DNA of 64,000 nucleotides from Planctomycetota bacterium (GTDB lineage Bacteria > Planctomycetota > UBA1135): positions 1-64,000 of the forward strand of contig QQUA01000017.1 of assembly GCA_008501825.1 (NCBI GenBank). Reading direction: 5' to 3'. The translations under genes and the position numbers were made by a program. Positions 45,587 through 55,085 of the stretch are shown here, one piece after another (position 1 is the stretch's first letter; every line of letters starts with the position of its first letter). The notes under the pieces are model-generated. The model was given only the letters and a program-made list of their open reading frames with translations. It was not told the origin of the DNA and made no database searches.

Positions 45587-46689
45587 AGCCGAGCCATCTT
45601 GAGATCCGCCCTCCCGAAACCTGCGGCTTTGACATTTTGTCTTTGGGAGAAATCATGTTGCGGTTGGATCCTGGGGAAGGAAGAATCCACACCGCGAGGC
45701 AGTTTCGGGCTTGGGAGGGAGGCGGAGAGTACAACGTCGCTCGCGGCTTGCGCCGCTGTTTCGGCTTGCGGGCTGCGGTGGCCACCGCCCTGGTGGACAA
45801 TCCCGTCGGTCGCTTGTTGGAAGATCTCATCCTGCAAGGAGGAGTCGATACTTCCCTGATTCAATGGCTCCCTTTCGACGGCATTGGACGGCAAGCCCGC
45901 AACGGCCTGAATTTCACCGAACGTGGATTCGGAGTCAGGGGCGCGGTCGGTTGCTCTGATCGAGGCCACAGCGCCGCAGCTCAACTCAAACCGGGAAGCT
46001 TCGATTGGGCGCACATATTCAAAAGTCATGGAGTGCGGTGGTTCCATAGCGGCGGAATTTTTGCAGGTCTGTCCGAGACCACTCCGGCGGTGCTGAAGCA
46101 AGCTATGCAGGAGGCGAAAGCTGCCGGAACCATTATTTCCTATGACCTGAACTACCGGCCGTCCTTATGGAAGGCCATCGGCGGCAAAGCCCGGGCCCAG
46201 CAAGTCAACCGAGCTCTGGCTCCCTTTGTGGACGTCATGATCGGCAACGAAGAGGATTTTCAGGCTTGCCTCGGACTGGAAGTGGAGGGAACCGACGATC
46301 AGCTCCGAACTTTGAAGGAAGACCATTACGCCCGCATGATCGATACCGCGGTTCAGGAATTCCCCAATTTCAAAGTGGTCGCGACGACTCTACGAGGGGT
46401 GAAAACCGCCAGTCGGAATGATTGGGGAGCTTTGTGCTGGAACGGTGGCCAACTGTTTCGAGCCACTCCACGTCCGGATTTGGAAATTCTGGATCGAGTC
46501 GGCGGAGGCGACAGCTTCGCCTCGGGTTTGATCTATGGTTTCTTGCGATTCGGAGATCCTCAACAAGCCGTGGAATATGGAGCCGCCCATGGCGCCCTGG
46601 CCATGACTACTCCGGGAGATACCACCATGGCCACTTTGAAGGAGGTGGAGAGGCTGGTGGAGGGCGGTGGTGCCAGAGTCATTCGGTAG
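45583..46689 (+). CDS. kdgK: 2-keto-3-deoxygluconate kinase, PfkB family
   Basis: 368 residues from a GTG overlapping the eda stop. LSLGEIMLRLDPGEG, WEGGGEYNVARGL, ISYDLNYRPSLW, and the PfkB signature DRVGGGDSFASGLIYGF with the catalytic Asp (GGGDSF). It phosphorylates 2-keto-3-deoxygluconate for the aldolase encoded just upstream. A related sugar substrate cannot be excluded for this family. It ends 2 bases before the convergent sulfatase gene. Confidence 0.93.
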   Translation: MKPSHLEIRPPETCGFDILSLGEIMLRLDPGEGRIHTARQFRAWEGGGEYNVARGLRRCFGLRAAVATALVDNPVGRLLEDLILQGGVDTSLIQWLPFDGIGRQARNGLNFTERGFGVRGAVGCSDRGHSAAAQLKPGSFDWAHIFKSHGVRWFHSGGIFAGLSETTPAVLKQAMQEAKAAGTIISYDLNYRPSLWKAIGGKARAQQVNRALAPFVDVMIGNEEDFQACLGLEVEGTDDQLRTLKEDHYARMIDTAVQEFPNFKVVATTLRGVKTASRNDWGALCWNGGQLFRATPRPDLEILDRVGGGDSFASGLIYGFLRFGDPQQAVEYGAAHGALAMTTPGDTTMATLKEVERLVEGGGARVIR

Positions 46690-46691
46690 AC

Positions 46692-48194
46692 CTATTTGTC
46701 GTCTTTTTTATCCCGGTTCCGATGGTTCGGTTCCGGCCAATCGGTCAGGTCGACCCTCATGACTCCACCACCGTAGTAGGGAGTGGATTCAAAAATTTCG
46801 ACTCCATCCCCGGTAACTCTCGGATCACCCGTCTTGATCAACTCCGCCTCGAGCTTTCTTCGAAGTTCGGCTAATACTTGCCGATATTCTTCCTTGGCCG
46901 CCAAGTTGACGATTTGCTCGGGATCTCGATTCAAATCGTAGAGTTCTTCCGCAGGCCTTTTGGCAAAAGCCAACTCATAGAACGGCCGGACGTCCGGCAT
47001 ATTTCGGTATTTGATCAAAAAGAATTTAGTGGGCCCATTGTCGCAATCGCCATACCAGGATTGCTTCCAGGCGGCCTGTTGCCAGTTTGGCGTTCCGGCC
47101 GGCCAACGATCCGGGCGAAAGTTGCGAATGAACAGCCATCGCGAAGTGCGAATGCCCCGCATCGGGGTTCCCCCTAGATCAGGGGCTTCTTGGCATGGGG
47201 TATGCCGTTCTTTTCCAAACAGGACGAAGGCCCGATGTTGGTAATTCCGATCCGGAAAACGGATTCCTTCCAAAAAACTGATGCCATCGCAATCTTCCAG
47301 ACTTGGAATTCCGCATGCGGCCAGGATCGTCGGCGCCAAGTCCACTAGGGAAACGACATCCGTAAAGCGCTGCTTGGATGGAATTCGCTCTCCCCATTGC
47401 ATGGCCAAGGGGACACGGGATCCAGCGTCGTAGAGGTTGCCTTTAGCCCGGGGAAAGGGCATGCCGTGATCGCTGGTCATCACTACCAGGGTTCGATTCA
47501 ACTCGCCCGTTTCTTCCAACTTTCGCAAAGCCTGGCCGACCAGGCGGTCAAATCTTTCCACTTCGAACAAATAGTCGGCCAAATCTTCTCGGATCACCGG
47601 ATCGTCCGGATAAAAGTCCGGCAAGCGTATGGCGGCAGGGTCAATGCCGGCAGCTCTTCCAGCCCCCTTTCGAAATGGCCGATGCGGATCCGAAGTACCT
47701 AACCAAAAACAAAAAGGCTGCCCTTTCGGCTTTGCTTCAAGAAAAGCATCGAGGTTCGGGTATCGAGGTCCGGCAGGGTCTCCTTTTCTCCCCCCATCCG
47801 CCAACTTTCCCGGTCCCCAGGCTTTCCCGGTTTTGCCCACGAACCAGCCGGCCTGCTGCAACCGCTCCGTCCAGGTTGGAATTTCGGCGTCCAAGCTGCT
47901 CCACAAATTCGCACCCTGGCGAAGCCGCCAATGCCATCGGCCGGTAAAGATGGCGTTCCGGGAAGGCGTGCAAGAGGGTGCGGCGGCGTAGGCATGTTCG
48001 AACAGCACGCCTTGCCGAGCGATTCGATCGAATACGGGGGTTCGAACCGCGGTTTCTCCGTAGACCCCGGCATGGGGCCATCCCCAATCATCGGCAATGC
48101 AAAACAAGACGTTCACCGGAGCCGGTTCGCTTCGGGCTGCCGGTTCTTCCCCGATACCCTGCCACAAAAACAACAAGCCAAGGAGCCACATCAA
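46692..48194 (-). CDS. Secreted S1-family sulfatase
   Basis: 500 residues. Signal peptide MMWLLGLLFLWQGIG. NVLFCIADDWGWPHAG with the metal Asp pair at 35-36, C75-TPSR as the formylglycine signature, and TGRWHWRLRQGANLW. Later HRPFRKGAGR and VVMTSDHGMPFPRAKGNLYD. It probably desulfates a polysaccharide; the fucosidase and KDG genes beside it point to a sulfated algal-type glycan. Its start overlaps the lipoprotein gene by 4 bases. Confidence 0.92.
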   Translation of the reverse strand: MMWLLGLLFLWQGIGEEPAARSEPAPVNVLFCIADDWGWPHAGVYGETAVRTPVFDRIARQGVLFEHAYAAAPSCTPSRNAIFTGRWHWRLRQGANLWSSLDAEIPTWTERLQQAGWFVGKTGKAWGPGKLADGGRKGDPAGPRYPNLDAFLEAKPKGQPFCFWLGTSDPHRPFRKGAGRAAGIDPAAIRLPDFYPDDPVIREDLADYLFEVERFDRLVGQALRKLEETGELNRTLVVMTSDHGMPFPRAKGNLYDAGSRVPLAMQWGERIPSKQRFTDVVSLVDLAPTILAACGIPSLEDCDGISFLEGIRFPDRNYQHRAFVLFGKERHTPCQEAPDLGGTPMRGIRTSRWLFIRNFRPDRWPAGTPNWQQAAWKQSWYGDCDNGPTKFFLIKYRNMPDVRPFYELAFAKRPAEELYDLNRDPEQIVNLAAKEEYRQVLAELRRKLEAELIKTGDPRVTGDGVEIFESTPYYGGGVMRVDLTDWPEPNHRNRDKKDDK

Positions 48195-48793
48195 TCCAGC
48201 ATAACCTCGAATTTCGTTTGAACTTCGGCCAATATCGATTCAAACTCCGGAGCGAATTGAGCCACGGACTTCGCCCCGTCCAAGCGGAAACCGCCTTTGG
48301 CTTGATAAGGTCTTTGAGAAGCCAAGACTTTCCCTCGATAAGAGAATTCCCCCATCGGCCATTCGCCCTCGAGAAGCCCATAAATCTTGAAGTCCTCCAA
48401 GTACAACCATGCCTGATGCGGAGGCAGATCCGCCCACCACCGCACCGCCGCTAACTCCGGTTGCCAGCCTTTCTCCGTTCGAGAAAGCACAAGTAGAGTC
48501 TGAGATCCCTCGAAACTGGGTTCTAGAACCGGAGTCAAAATGGCCAAACGCCCTTGCTCCATTCTCTTCCATTGCAAATCCCGATCTCGGGGCTTTTCTT
48601 CGAACGAATCCTGATACCAACTGTGTTGCCATTCCGCTTTCTCATTCCATCCTTGCAAGTCCAGAGGCATCACTCTCCACTCTGGAGCTTGAAACGACCC
48701 GGAGAGGCTGAGGATTTGGACACCTGGGGAAGGGCTGGTGCAAGCCTCCAGGACGAAGGAAAGCACTAAGATCGCGACTGCAGCGGATTTCAC
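48191..48793 (-). CDS. Lipoprotein, unknown function
   Basis: 200 residues with a lipoprotein signal (MKSAAVAILVLSFVLEACTS, lipobox LEAC). The mature part is rich in Trp and beta-type sequence (WNEKAEWQHSWYQDSF, WWADLPPHQAWLYLEDFKIYGLLEG); not recognised. It overlaps the sulfatase start, so the two are translationally coupled and this protein likely works with it at the membrane. Confidence 0.7.
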   Translation of the reverse strand: MKSAAVAILVLSFVLEACTSPSPGVQILSLSGSFQAPEWRVMPLDLQGWNEKAEWQHSWYQDSFEEKPRDRDLQWKRMEQGRLAILTPVLEPSFEGSQTLLVLSRTEKGWQPELAAVRWWADLPPHQAWLYLEDFKIYGLLEGEWPMGEFSYRGKVLASQRPYQAKGGFRLDGAKSVAQFAPEFESILAEVQTKFEVMLD

Positions 48794-48884
48794 TCGGCCA
48801 TTCTCATAGAAGATTCGCGGAATGGCAAATCCGTTCAGAACCTGTAGAAGTTACTCTGACACCCATCTAGGCCTCCTTCAGGTC

Positions 48885-50060
48885 ATGCCTTCTTTTCCCC
48901 AAATAGTGAATCTGAGCGAGGAGCAAATCCTTGCCTTTCGCTCCGAACGCTCCCATCTGCTTGGACCTGGAGCCGATTCTCCCAGACAAGCAGCCGCCGA
49001 CATTCTTGGTGCCCAAGCGCAGCAGTTGTCTTCCGGGCTCTTGGCCTTGAGCCTTCGAACCAAAGGTCGCCCCACGGCGGAGCAGCTTCAAAGCCAGTTG
49101 CTCGCTCCGGAAAGCGATTTAGTCAGAACTTGGGGCCAACGGGAAACTTTGCACCTGTACGCCGCGGATCCCGATTGGCGCCTCACTCAAGCCGCTCGCT
49201 CCGAATGGGCTCAGGGTATTCGGGGGAGGCTTCGCCCTCCGGAAGCCATCGTCGACAAAGCAAGCAAAAAGATTCAAGAATTGGAATATGTTCGGAGGCA
49301 GGACCTATTCCCTTTGCTTTCGGCTGCTTTCGTGCGCTCCCTGCAACCTCAGGTGGGCGGCAAACGGGCGGCGGAGCGCTCCGCAGCCGGCCTGGTGATC
49401 TATCAACTCGCTATGGCTGGAGAGATTTACGTCGCCGAGAAAAAAGGAGCGGAGCAAAATTATCGACTAAGAAAAAACGCTTATCCAACTCTGTCCTGGC
49501 CGAAACGGCTGGCGGCTTCCACTGCGGCGCGAACCTTTGCCCTACGTTATTTTCGAACCTTCGGACCGGCTACACCTCAGGACTTGGCTCACTTCTTCCA
49601 CGCTCGGGTTGCGAAAGCTCGCCAATGGATGGTTTCTTTCCAAGATGATCTGGTGGAAGTGCAATGCGGTCGGCGCAAAGACTTGTTCGCCTTACGAGAA
49701 GACTTGCCAGCTTTACAACGAGCAGCCCCCAAAGGATTTCGCGCCTGGCCAGTGAGATTGTTGCCCCTTTGGGATTGCTGGTTGATGGCTCATGCCGACA
49801 AATCTTGGACAGCACCCGAAGAAGCCGACCGTAAACGAATTTGGCGCAAAGCAGCCTACGTCAGCGCAGTCGTCATGGCCCGCGGTCGAGCCGTGGCCTT
49901 GTGGTCTCACCTGAAACGCAAAAACGAATTGAAGGTGGAAGTGACTCCTCTCTCTCTTTGGAAGCCATCCCAACACCTCCCGGGTGTTCGCCGGGAGGCC
50001 AAAGCCATCGCCAAGCACTTCGGCTTGGCCGCTTCCGAAGTGGAAGTTCTTCAGTCGTGA
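48885..50060 (+). CDS. Winged-helix DNA-binding-domain protein of the HTH_42 family (AlkX/YcaQ-like)
   Basis: 391 residues from the ATG at 48885, chosen because the family starts with a stretch like IVNLSEEQILAFRSERSHL; an in-frame ATG at 48822 would add 21 residues without similarity. The three winged-helix repeats of the family can be guessed from GRPTAEQLQSQLLAPESDLVRTWGQRETLHLYAADPDW, RFFRTFGPATPQDLAHFF and the closing LLPLWDCWLMAHADKSW with RKAAYVSAVVMARGRAVALW. Members of this group include DNA glycosylases, so a repair role is possible. Confidence 0.75.
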   Translation: MPSFPQIVNLSEEQILAFRSERSHLLGPGADSPRQAAADILGAQAQQLSSGLLALSLRTKGRPTAEQLQSQLLAPESDLVRTWGQRETLHLYAADPDWRLTQAARSEWAQGIRGRLRPPEAIVDKASKKIQELEYVRRQDLFPLLSAAFVRSLQPQVGGKRAAERSAAGLVIYQLAMAGEIYVAEKKGAEQNYRLRKNAYPTLSWPKRLAASTAARTFALRYFRTFGPATPQDLAHFFHARVAKARQWMVSFQDDLVEVQCGRRKDLFALREDLPALQRAAPKGFRAWPVRLLPLWDCWLMAHADKSWTAPEEADRKRIWRKAAYVSAVVMARGRAVALWSHLKRKNELKVEVTPLSLWKPSQHLPGVRREAKAIAKHFGLAASEVEVLQS

Positions 50061-50093
50061 AAGGGGAAATCAGATCTGGGTCGATCCTTAAAT

Positions 50094-50663
50094 TTACGCA
50101 GCATCGGGCCACAGCCAACCGAACAAACCCGCGGTAATCAAACCATAAACGACGCCGTCCAGCATGCTTTTCAAAGTGCCCGACCACTTTTGGTGAAACC
50201 AAATACTTTGCGTCGGCAGGGAAGCGCAATAAGCCAGGATGGCCATGGTTCCGGTTAATTGAAAAACTTTCAAGTAATCTGTTCCCGGAGCCATGACTCG
50301 ACTTGCGGCGTAAGCCACCAAGACACCGATGCCAACATATTGAAGAAAACAAAGGAGCATGCTGCTTCCCATATTCAATGGCCCGGGCTTCATTACGGTC
50401 AGCATGCCGCTTGGCCCATTTTCCATTTTCTTGATTAATTCCGGATTCTTAAATTCCTCGGCGGAACCGCAATAAGGAAAGGAATATTGTCCAGGCCCTC
50501 GGACGCCCAAGTCGCGCAAGGTATTCATAAATCCGTCTTCATCCGGCAAGGGCCCCCAATCGGACCGATGGTGAGGTAAAACCATCCACATCAGGTAGGA
50601 AGCGACAAAAACCGCCGCGGCGGAGGCCAAAATCGGAAGCCAAAGCGTGAGGAGGTCGGTCAT
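50094..50663 (-). CDS. Small membrane protein, unknown function
   Basis: 189 residues from the ATG at 50663 (MTDLLTLWLPILASAAAVFVASYLMWMVL); the frame extends to 50729 but the longer start gives a hydrophilic lead-in. The first helix is followed by HHRSDWGPLPDEDGFMNTLRDLG and three more hydrophobic segments (about 105-130, 140-160, 165-185). Resembles a planctomycete-type conserved membrane protein; no motif with a known job seen. Confidence 0.65.
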   Translation of the reverse strand: MTDLLTLWLPILASAAAVFVASYLMWMVLPHHRSDWGPLPDEDGFMNTLRDLGVRGPGQYSFPYCGSAEEFKNPELIKKMENGPSGMLTVMKPGPLNMGSSMLLCFLQYVGIGVLVAYAASRVMAPGTDYLKVFQLTGTMAILAYCASLPTQSIWFHQKWSGTLKSMLDGVVYGLITAGLFGWLWPDAA

Positions 50664-50729
50664 GGTTCCATTTTGGATCGAAAGTGCACTCCTGGGAAAT
50701 GAAATTCCCCATTCCGAATCAAATGTCAT

Positions 50730-51076
50730 CCTTCAAGGTCCGGCATCGACAACCAGGGAATGCCAACCTTTTAAATTTGCAAATTCATCTCAATTTCCGG
50801 ACAAATCCGAGTGGAGTGGGCGAAAGAGTTTTGAGGATTGCAAGCACGCGGTGGTTGTTGCCATCAATTCTTATTCTGCTTGGAATTCGTTTCCGATAAA
50901 ACCTCATGGCCGTTTGGCTGGCCACTTCTGGCCTACCCCAGCGCACGAAGCAAACTGCCGCAACGACTTCCGCAATATGGCTTAGACCTTTTCAAAACAA
51001 ATGATGGCCAAACCAATTGGGGGCCCCGCCCCGTGGACCGAATTCGCAGTCGAAATCGGGACTTGCAAGAGAAGTG
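50730..51076. other. Intergenic; holds a possible degenerate tRNA-Gly end
   Basis: No gene is supported. TGGAGTGGGCGAA at 50812-50824 matches 12 of 13 bases of the reverse complement of the tRNA-Gly 3' end at 55737-55749. Confidence 0.35.
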
Positions 51077-51088
51077 ATAATCGATTAT
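51077..51088. promoter_or_regulatory. Fur-family operator-like palindrome
   Basis: ATAATCGATTAT is a perfect 12-base palindrome within a longer AT-rich stretch (GTGATAATCGATTATAAG), 10 bases before the start of the Fur-family gene. The layout fits autoregulation. Confidence 0.6.
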
Positions 51089-51098
51089 AAGTTATCCC

Positions 51099-51470
51099 TT
51101 GAGAGAACGATCGAAACAGGCTCAGGCCATCCGCAAGCTGCTGGAAGAGGCTGCCGGACCGATGTCCGCCAATGAACTCTGGTCCGCCTCGCAGGAAAAC
51201 GGCATTGGGATTGCCACCATCTACCGCGCGCTGAAGCGTGGGGTAGAAGCCGGGGAGCTATGCGAAGCAAACCTTCCTGGCAGCCCGACACGCTACGAAC
51301 CGGCTGGCCGCACTCACCACCATCACTTCCTTTGCTCGGAATGCCATCGGGCCATCGACCTCCATGGCTGCGTCCCGGGACTTGAGGCGATTCTCCCGCC
51401 GCAATTCACGTTGACCGATCACGAGATCCTGCTGTTCGGCCTTTGTGCAGATTGCAGTCCGGCCTCCTGA
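51099..51470 (+). CDS. Fur-family metal-responsive repressor
   Basis: 123 residues from a TTG; no other in-frame start exists before an upstream stop. Winged helix about 10-68 (IATIYRALKRGVEAGEL), then HHHH at 73-76 and two CxxC pairs, C79/C82 and C116/C119, for a structural zinc. Shorter than usual Fur. Whether it senses Zn (Zur-like), Fe or another metal cannot be told. No ribosome site precedes the TTG and the palindrome sits right before it, so the transcript may be leaderless. Followed by an ABC transporter and a MerC gene. Confidence 0.85.
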   Translation: MRERSKQAQAIRKLLEEAAGPMSANELWSASQENGIGIATIYRALKRGVEAGELCEANLPGSPTRYEPAGRTHHHHFLCSECHRAIDLHGCVPGLEAILPPQFTLTDHEILLFGLCADCSPAS

Positions 51471-51518
51471 TCCCGCTGCCTGCCGCCTGGCCTCCCTCCT
51501 GGATCCCCAACCTAATTC

Positions 51519-52274
51519 ATGATCGAACTCGAAAATGTCGTCAAGGAGTACCCGGGCCACAGGGCATTAGACGGTCTCCACCTCTCCGTGCCCGCCGGTT
51601 GCGTCTACGGCCTCCTTGGCCCCAATGGTGCCGGGAAATCCACCACCATCAACTTGGTCACCGGTTTACTAAAGCCAACTTCCGGTCACATTCGAGTGGG
51701 AGGCATCGACGCCGTCGCCGAGCCACTGCGAGCCCGAAACATCTTGGCCTACGTCTCCGAGTCGGTCGCGCTTTACCCGCACCTCACCGGTCGAGAAAAC
51801 CTGCAATTGTTTTCGCGCTTGGCAGGACGGCGCCTAGAAGAAAGCGAGAGCACTGCCTGTTTGGAGCGAGCCGGCCTCCAAGCCGATGCTCACGGTCGTC
51901 GGATTGGAACTTATTCGAAGGGAATGCGTCAGAAGGTTGGACTCGCCATTGCACTTGCCAAGGACGCCAAGGCAGTCGTCCTGGACGAACCCTCGTCCGG
52001 CCTCGACCCAGGTGCAAGCCATGATTTAGCCGAACGGGTGCGCGAACTCGCAAGCGGGGGATTAGCTGTTTTGATGGCCACGCATGATCTCTTCCGAGCT
52101 CGTGATACCTGTGACACCGTTGGCCTGCTGGTTCACGGCACTCTGCGTGCTGAGTGGAAGGCAAGCGAAGTCCAAGATCATGATCTCGATCTCGAGGCGG
52201 CTTATCTGGACTTGGTCAACGATTCCAGTCACCAATCAGCCACATCCAATTCGGTTACATCTAAATCGGCATGA
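51519..52274 (+). CDS. ABC transporter ATP-binding protein
   Basis: 251 residues. Walker A GLLGPNGAGKSTT (31-43), signature YSKGMRQKVGLAIAL, Walker B AVVLDEPSSGLDPG, with an H-loop in MATHDL. Of the ABC-2-exporter-ATPase type (CcmA/NosF-like). It overlaps the next permease gene by 4 bases (52271-52274). Confidence 0.93.
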   Translation: MIELENVVKEYPGHRALDGLHLSVPAGCVYGLLGPNGAGKSTTINLVTGLLKPTSGHIRVGGIDAVAEPLRARNILAYVSESVALYPHLTGRENLQLFSRLAGRRLEESESTACLERAGLQADAHGRRIGTYSKGMRQKVGLAIALAKDAKAVVLDEPSSGLDPGASHDLAERVRELASGGLAVLMATHDLFRARDTCDTVGLLVHGTLRAEWKASEVQDHDLDLEAAYLDLVNDSSHQSATSNSVTSKSA

Positions 52275-53686
52275 TCGGCACGCTCTTCCTCAACGAGTGG
52301 CGGGCGGTGCTACGCGATGGCAGCGGCAAAGTCGTGCTTCTCCTCGGAGCTTTGCTCGCCTTCGGTGCTGCTTGGACTTCCGCCTCGACGCATGATCGTC
52401 AGGAATTCGCCCAATCCGCTGCGACCCATGCCGCTCGAAGCGCATGGGATCAAAGGGAAGGCGACAGCCCTCACTCCCGCGCACACTACGGCGACTTCGT
52501 GTTTCGACCGAACGGACCACTCGCCTACCTGGATTCAGGCTTGCAAGCTGTAACCGGCCGGGTGATCTACACCGAGGCTCACCGTCAAAACACCGCGATG
52601 CACAAGCCGCAGCAAGAGGCGGCGAGCTTACTGCGCTACGACCGCCTCGAGCCGGCGACGGTGCTTCAGCTTCTGGCTCCCCTGGTCCTCGTGTTGGTCG
52701 GGTTTGGCGTAGTTTCAAACGAGCGTGAGAGCGGACGCATGCGCCTTTTGTGGATCCAGGGCGTCCGACCGATGCCACTACTCCTCGCCAAGACGTTGGC
52801 ACTGTGGTCGCTAGGCACCCTGCTTTGCGTGCTGATTGTCGGTGCACAATTGATCTTCGCCGACCAAATGGACCTAGGTCGAACCCTCACCTTCTTGGCC
52901 CTGCACCTTCTTTTGCTATGGATCGTGGCAGCTCTAGTGACCGTCGTTTCCGCGCGAACTCGACGCCCGGGCACCTCGGCGGCGGTGTTACTCAGCCTGT
53001 GGGTCCTATGCGGAATCGTCATGCCGAGGATTGCTGCGATGACCGCCTCCGCCTTGGATCCGTTGCCAGGGCGCGATGCTTTTCAAGCTGCAATGCAAGA
53101 GGATCGCGAACAAGGTCTTGACGGCCATAACCCAAGAGACGCCCGCCGCCAGAAATTTGAAAAAGAAGTGCTCGCTAAATACAACGTCAACTCTCGCGAC
53201 GAACTTCCCGTCAACCTTGGCGGCCTGATCATGCAGGCCGACGAGGAATACGGCGCGCAAGTCTGGGACAAGCATTTTGGCGAGCTCGAAGAGCACTTGC
53301 AGAGGCAGGACCGGCTCGCTGGCACCTTCTCGTTTTTAAACCCGATTCAAGCGACGGATCGTTTGTCCATGGAGATCGCCGGAACCGGTTTATCCAGCCA
53401 CCTTGATTTCCTGCGCCAAACCGAAGACTACCGCCGTGAATTGGTTCGCAAACTTAACGAAGAAGACGCCTATGGCGTGACTCGGAATGACGAAGGTCGA
53501 TTGACTAGAACCACCACGCATGGGTTTTACACCGGCTTCGAAGCCTTCCACTACGAACCCCTTGGCCTTAGAGATCTACTCGGTCAGCGGAGCATGGAAC
53601 TCGCAGCGCTGTTCGCCTGGATGCTAGGCACTACGGCTCTCCTCGCCTTCACTGCAGGCCGCTTCGAGCGCAGAGGAATCCTTTGA
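52271..53686 (+). CDS. ABC-2 permease (DUF3526-like)
   Basis: 471 residues. One N-terminal transmembrane helix (about 16-33), a long soluble part, then a cluster of helices (about 140-260), a second soluble part and a last helix (about 440-462). This layout matches permeases with a DUF3526-type large extracytoplasmic domain. Overlaps the following permease gene as TTGA. The substrate is unknown; a role with the metal-responsive regulator is inferred from position. Confidence 0.82.
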   Translation: MIGTLFLNEWRAVLRDGSGKVVLLLGALLAFGAAWTSASTHDRQEFAQSAATHAARSAWDQREGDSPHSRAHYGDFVFRPNGPLAYLDSGLQAVTGRVIYTEAHRQNTAMHKPQQEAASLLRYDRLEPATVLQLLAPLVLVLVGFGVVSNERESGRMRLLWIQGVRPMPLLLAKTLALWSLGTLLCVLIVGAQLIFADQMDLGRTLTFLALHLLLLWIVAALVTVVSARTRRPGTSAAVLLSLWVLCGIVMPRIAAMTASALDPLPGRDAFQAAMQEDREQGLDGHNPRDARRQKFEKEVLAKYNVNSRDELPVNLGGLIMQADEEYGAQVWDKHFGELEEHLQRQDRLAGTFSFLNPIQATDRLSMEIAGTGLSSHLDFLRQTEDYRRELVRKLNEEDAYGVTRNDEGRLTRTTTHGFYTGFEAFHYEPLGLRDLLGQRSMELAALFAWMLGTTALLAFTAGRFERRGIL

Positions 53687-55080
53687 TCCGCGTCGCCCTT
53701 GGACTCGAACTGCGCAATCTCTTGCGCTCCCCCCTGCGATTGTTAGTGCTCCTACTGGTACTCGGCGCCGGCAGCTTCGTAATCGCCCAAGGCCAGCAGG
53801 ACGTGAAACGTTGGCAGGAAGCGATTGCTGCTGGGCAAGCCGCCCAGGAAGAGTCCCTCGCGGAAGCGCGCGGCTACTTTGCCGAAGGCAAGAAAGGCCC
53901 GGCAGATCGGAGTTGGGTCGACCTCACCCAACCTCATTGGCAGGATTATTACGCGGCTACCCGATTCGCTCGCCTTCCTGCCCCGCTTGCCGGCATTGCC
54001 TTCGCGTCGGCGGAGTCCGGCGCAGTGACGGTTCGGCTCAATCGCTTCGCAGATCCACTGCTAGCAGAGGGTAACCGGATTGAAAACCCTGCCCTCGCCG
54101 TTACCGGCGGCCTGGACTTGGTCGCCGTACTCGCCTTGCTTTTGCCTCTCTTGATCATGGCGTTAGGGGTCGAGATCGGAGGTTATGAACGCGCCGCCGG
54201 AGTACTTCCGCTAGTGCGAATGCAATCCGGTCACGACCGAAGCTGGATCTGGGCGCGATGTGTTGCAGTCGGGGTGATCGCCGCTAGTGCGGGCTTGCTC
54301 CTCACTGCAATGGCGACTCTCTTGGCTGGCGCCAGTCCTGTCAGCGCCCTTCCCCTCGCGCTGCTCGTGCTTGCTTACGTAGTCTTTTGGACAGCGCTAC
54401 TTGGTGCGGTTGCCGTCCTAGCACGAAACCCATCGCAAGGAGCGGTGGCCCTGGGGGCAGCATGGATTTTGCTTTGCGTTTTGATTCCGTCGCTCGGATC
54501 CGAAAGGTCTGCCGCCCTCGCCGCCGATGACTTCGCTCTCGACCTGACCGTACAAGCGCGCGATGCAGGGGCCGCCACTGCGCAGCTTAAGGAGGACGAA
54601 CTCTACGAAGCTCTGTTTGCGCGCTTTCCCGCACTTGCCAAGCAAGCTCCCGAACCCCGCAGTTCAGGGGTGCGCGCCGCCGCTGGCGGCATGGGGATTA
54701 TCAGCCTTGAAAAGCGGATGAGAAGTCGTGAAAAACGCGGCGAAGCCCATCGGAAACTCGTCACGACCATGAGTCTCGCCTCGCCGACGCTTTCCTTTTC
54801 TCACGCACTAGAAGGTCTCGCGGGCCGGGGCCCGGATGCAGCGCGGGCATTCCGATTCGCAGTCGCCGATGCGGTGGCTGGCCGGGTGGAGCGCACGATT
54901 GCAGGGACTTGGAGCGGTGCACCGTTGGATGTGGAAGACTTCGAGGCTTTGGTCGCGGCTTCCCCGACCAGCTTCGAAACGCCTTCGACGGCTTGGGGCG
55001 CCAGCCTTGCAACGCTAGTTGCTTGGACCCTCGCCCTACTCGGAGGCGCGACTTTTTGGGCGCGGCGATTGGATCAGTAA
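53683..55080 (+). CDS. Second ABC-2 permease (DUF3526-like)
   Basis: 465 residues from a TTG (TTGATCCGC) overlapping the previous stop as TTGA. Layout as in the gene before it: N-terminal helix, about six central helices and a last helix near the C-terminus. Together the two permeases and the ATPase form a complete transporter of the NosFY-like kind. Confidence 0.82.
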   Translation: MIRVALGLELRNLLRSPLRLLVLLLVLGAGSFVIAQGQQDVKRWQEAIAAGQAAQEESLAEARGYFAEGKKGPADRSWVDLTQPHWQDYYAATRFARLPAPLAGIAFASAESGAVTVRLNRFADPLLAEGNRIENPALAVTGGLDLVAVLALLLPLLIMALGVEIGGYERAAGVLPLVRMQSGHDRSWIWARCVAVGVIAASAGLLLTAMATLLAGASPVSALPLALLVLAYVVFWTALLGAVAVLARNPSQGAVALGAAWILLCVLIPSLGSERSAALAADDFALDLTVQARDAGAATAQLKEDELYEALFARFPALAKQAPEPRSSGVRAAAGGMGIISLEKRMRSREKRGEAHRKLVTTMSLASPTLSFSHALEGLAGRGPDAARAFRFAVADAVAGRVERTIAGTWSGAPLDVEDFEALVAASPTSFETPSTAWGASLATLVAWTLALLGGATFWARRLDQ

Positions 55081-55085
55081 AGAGT

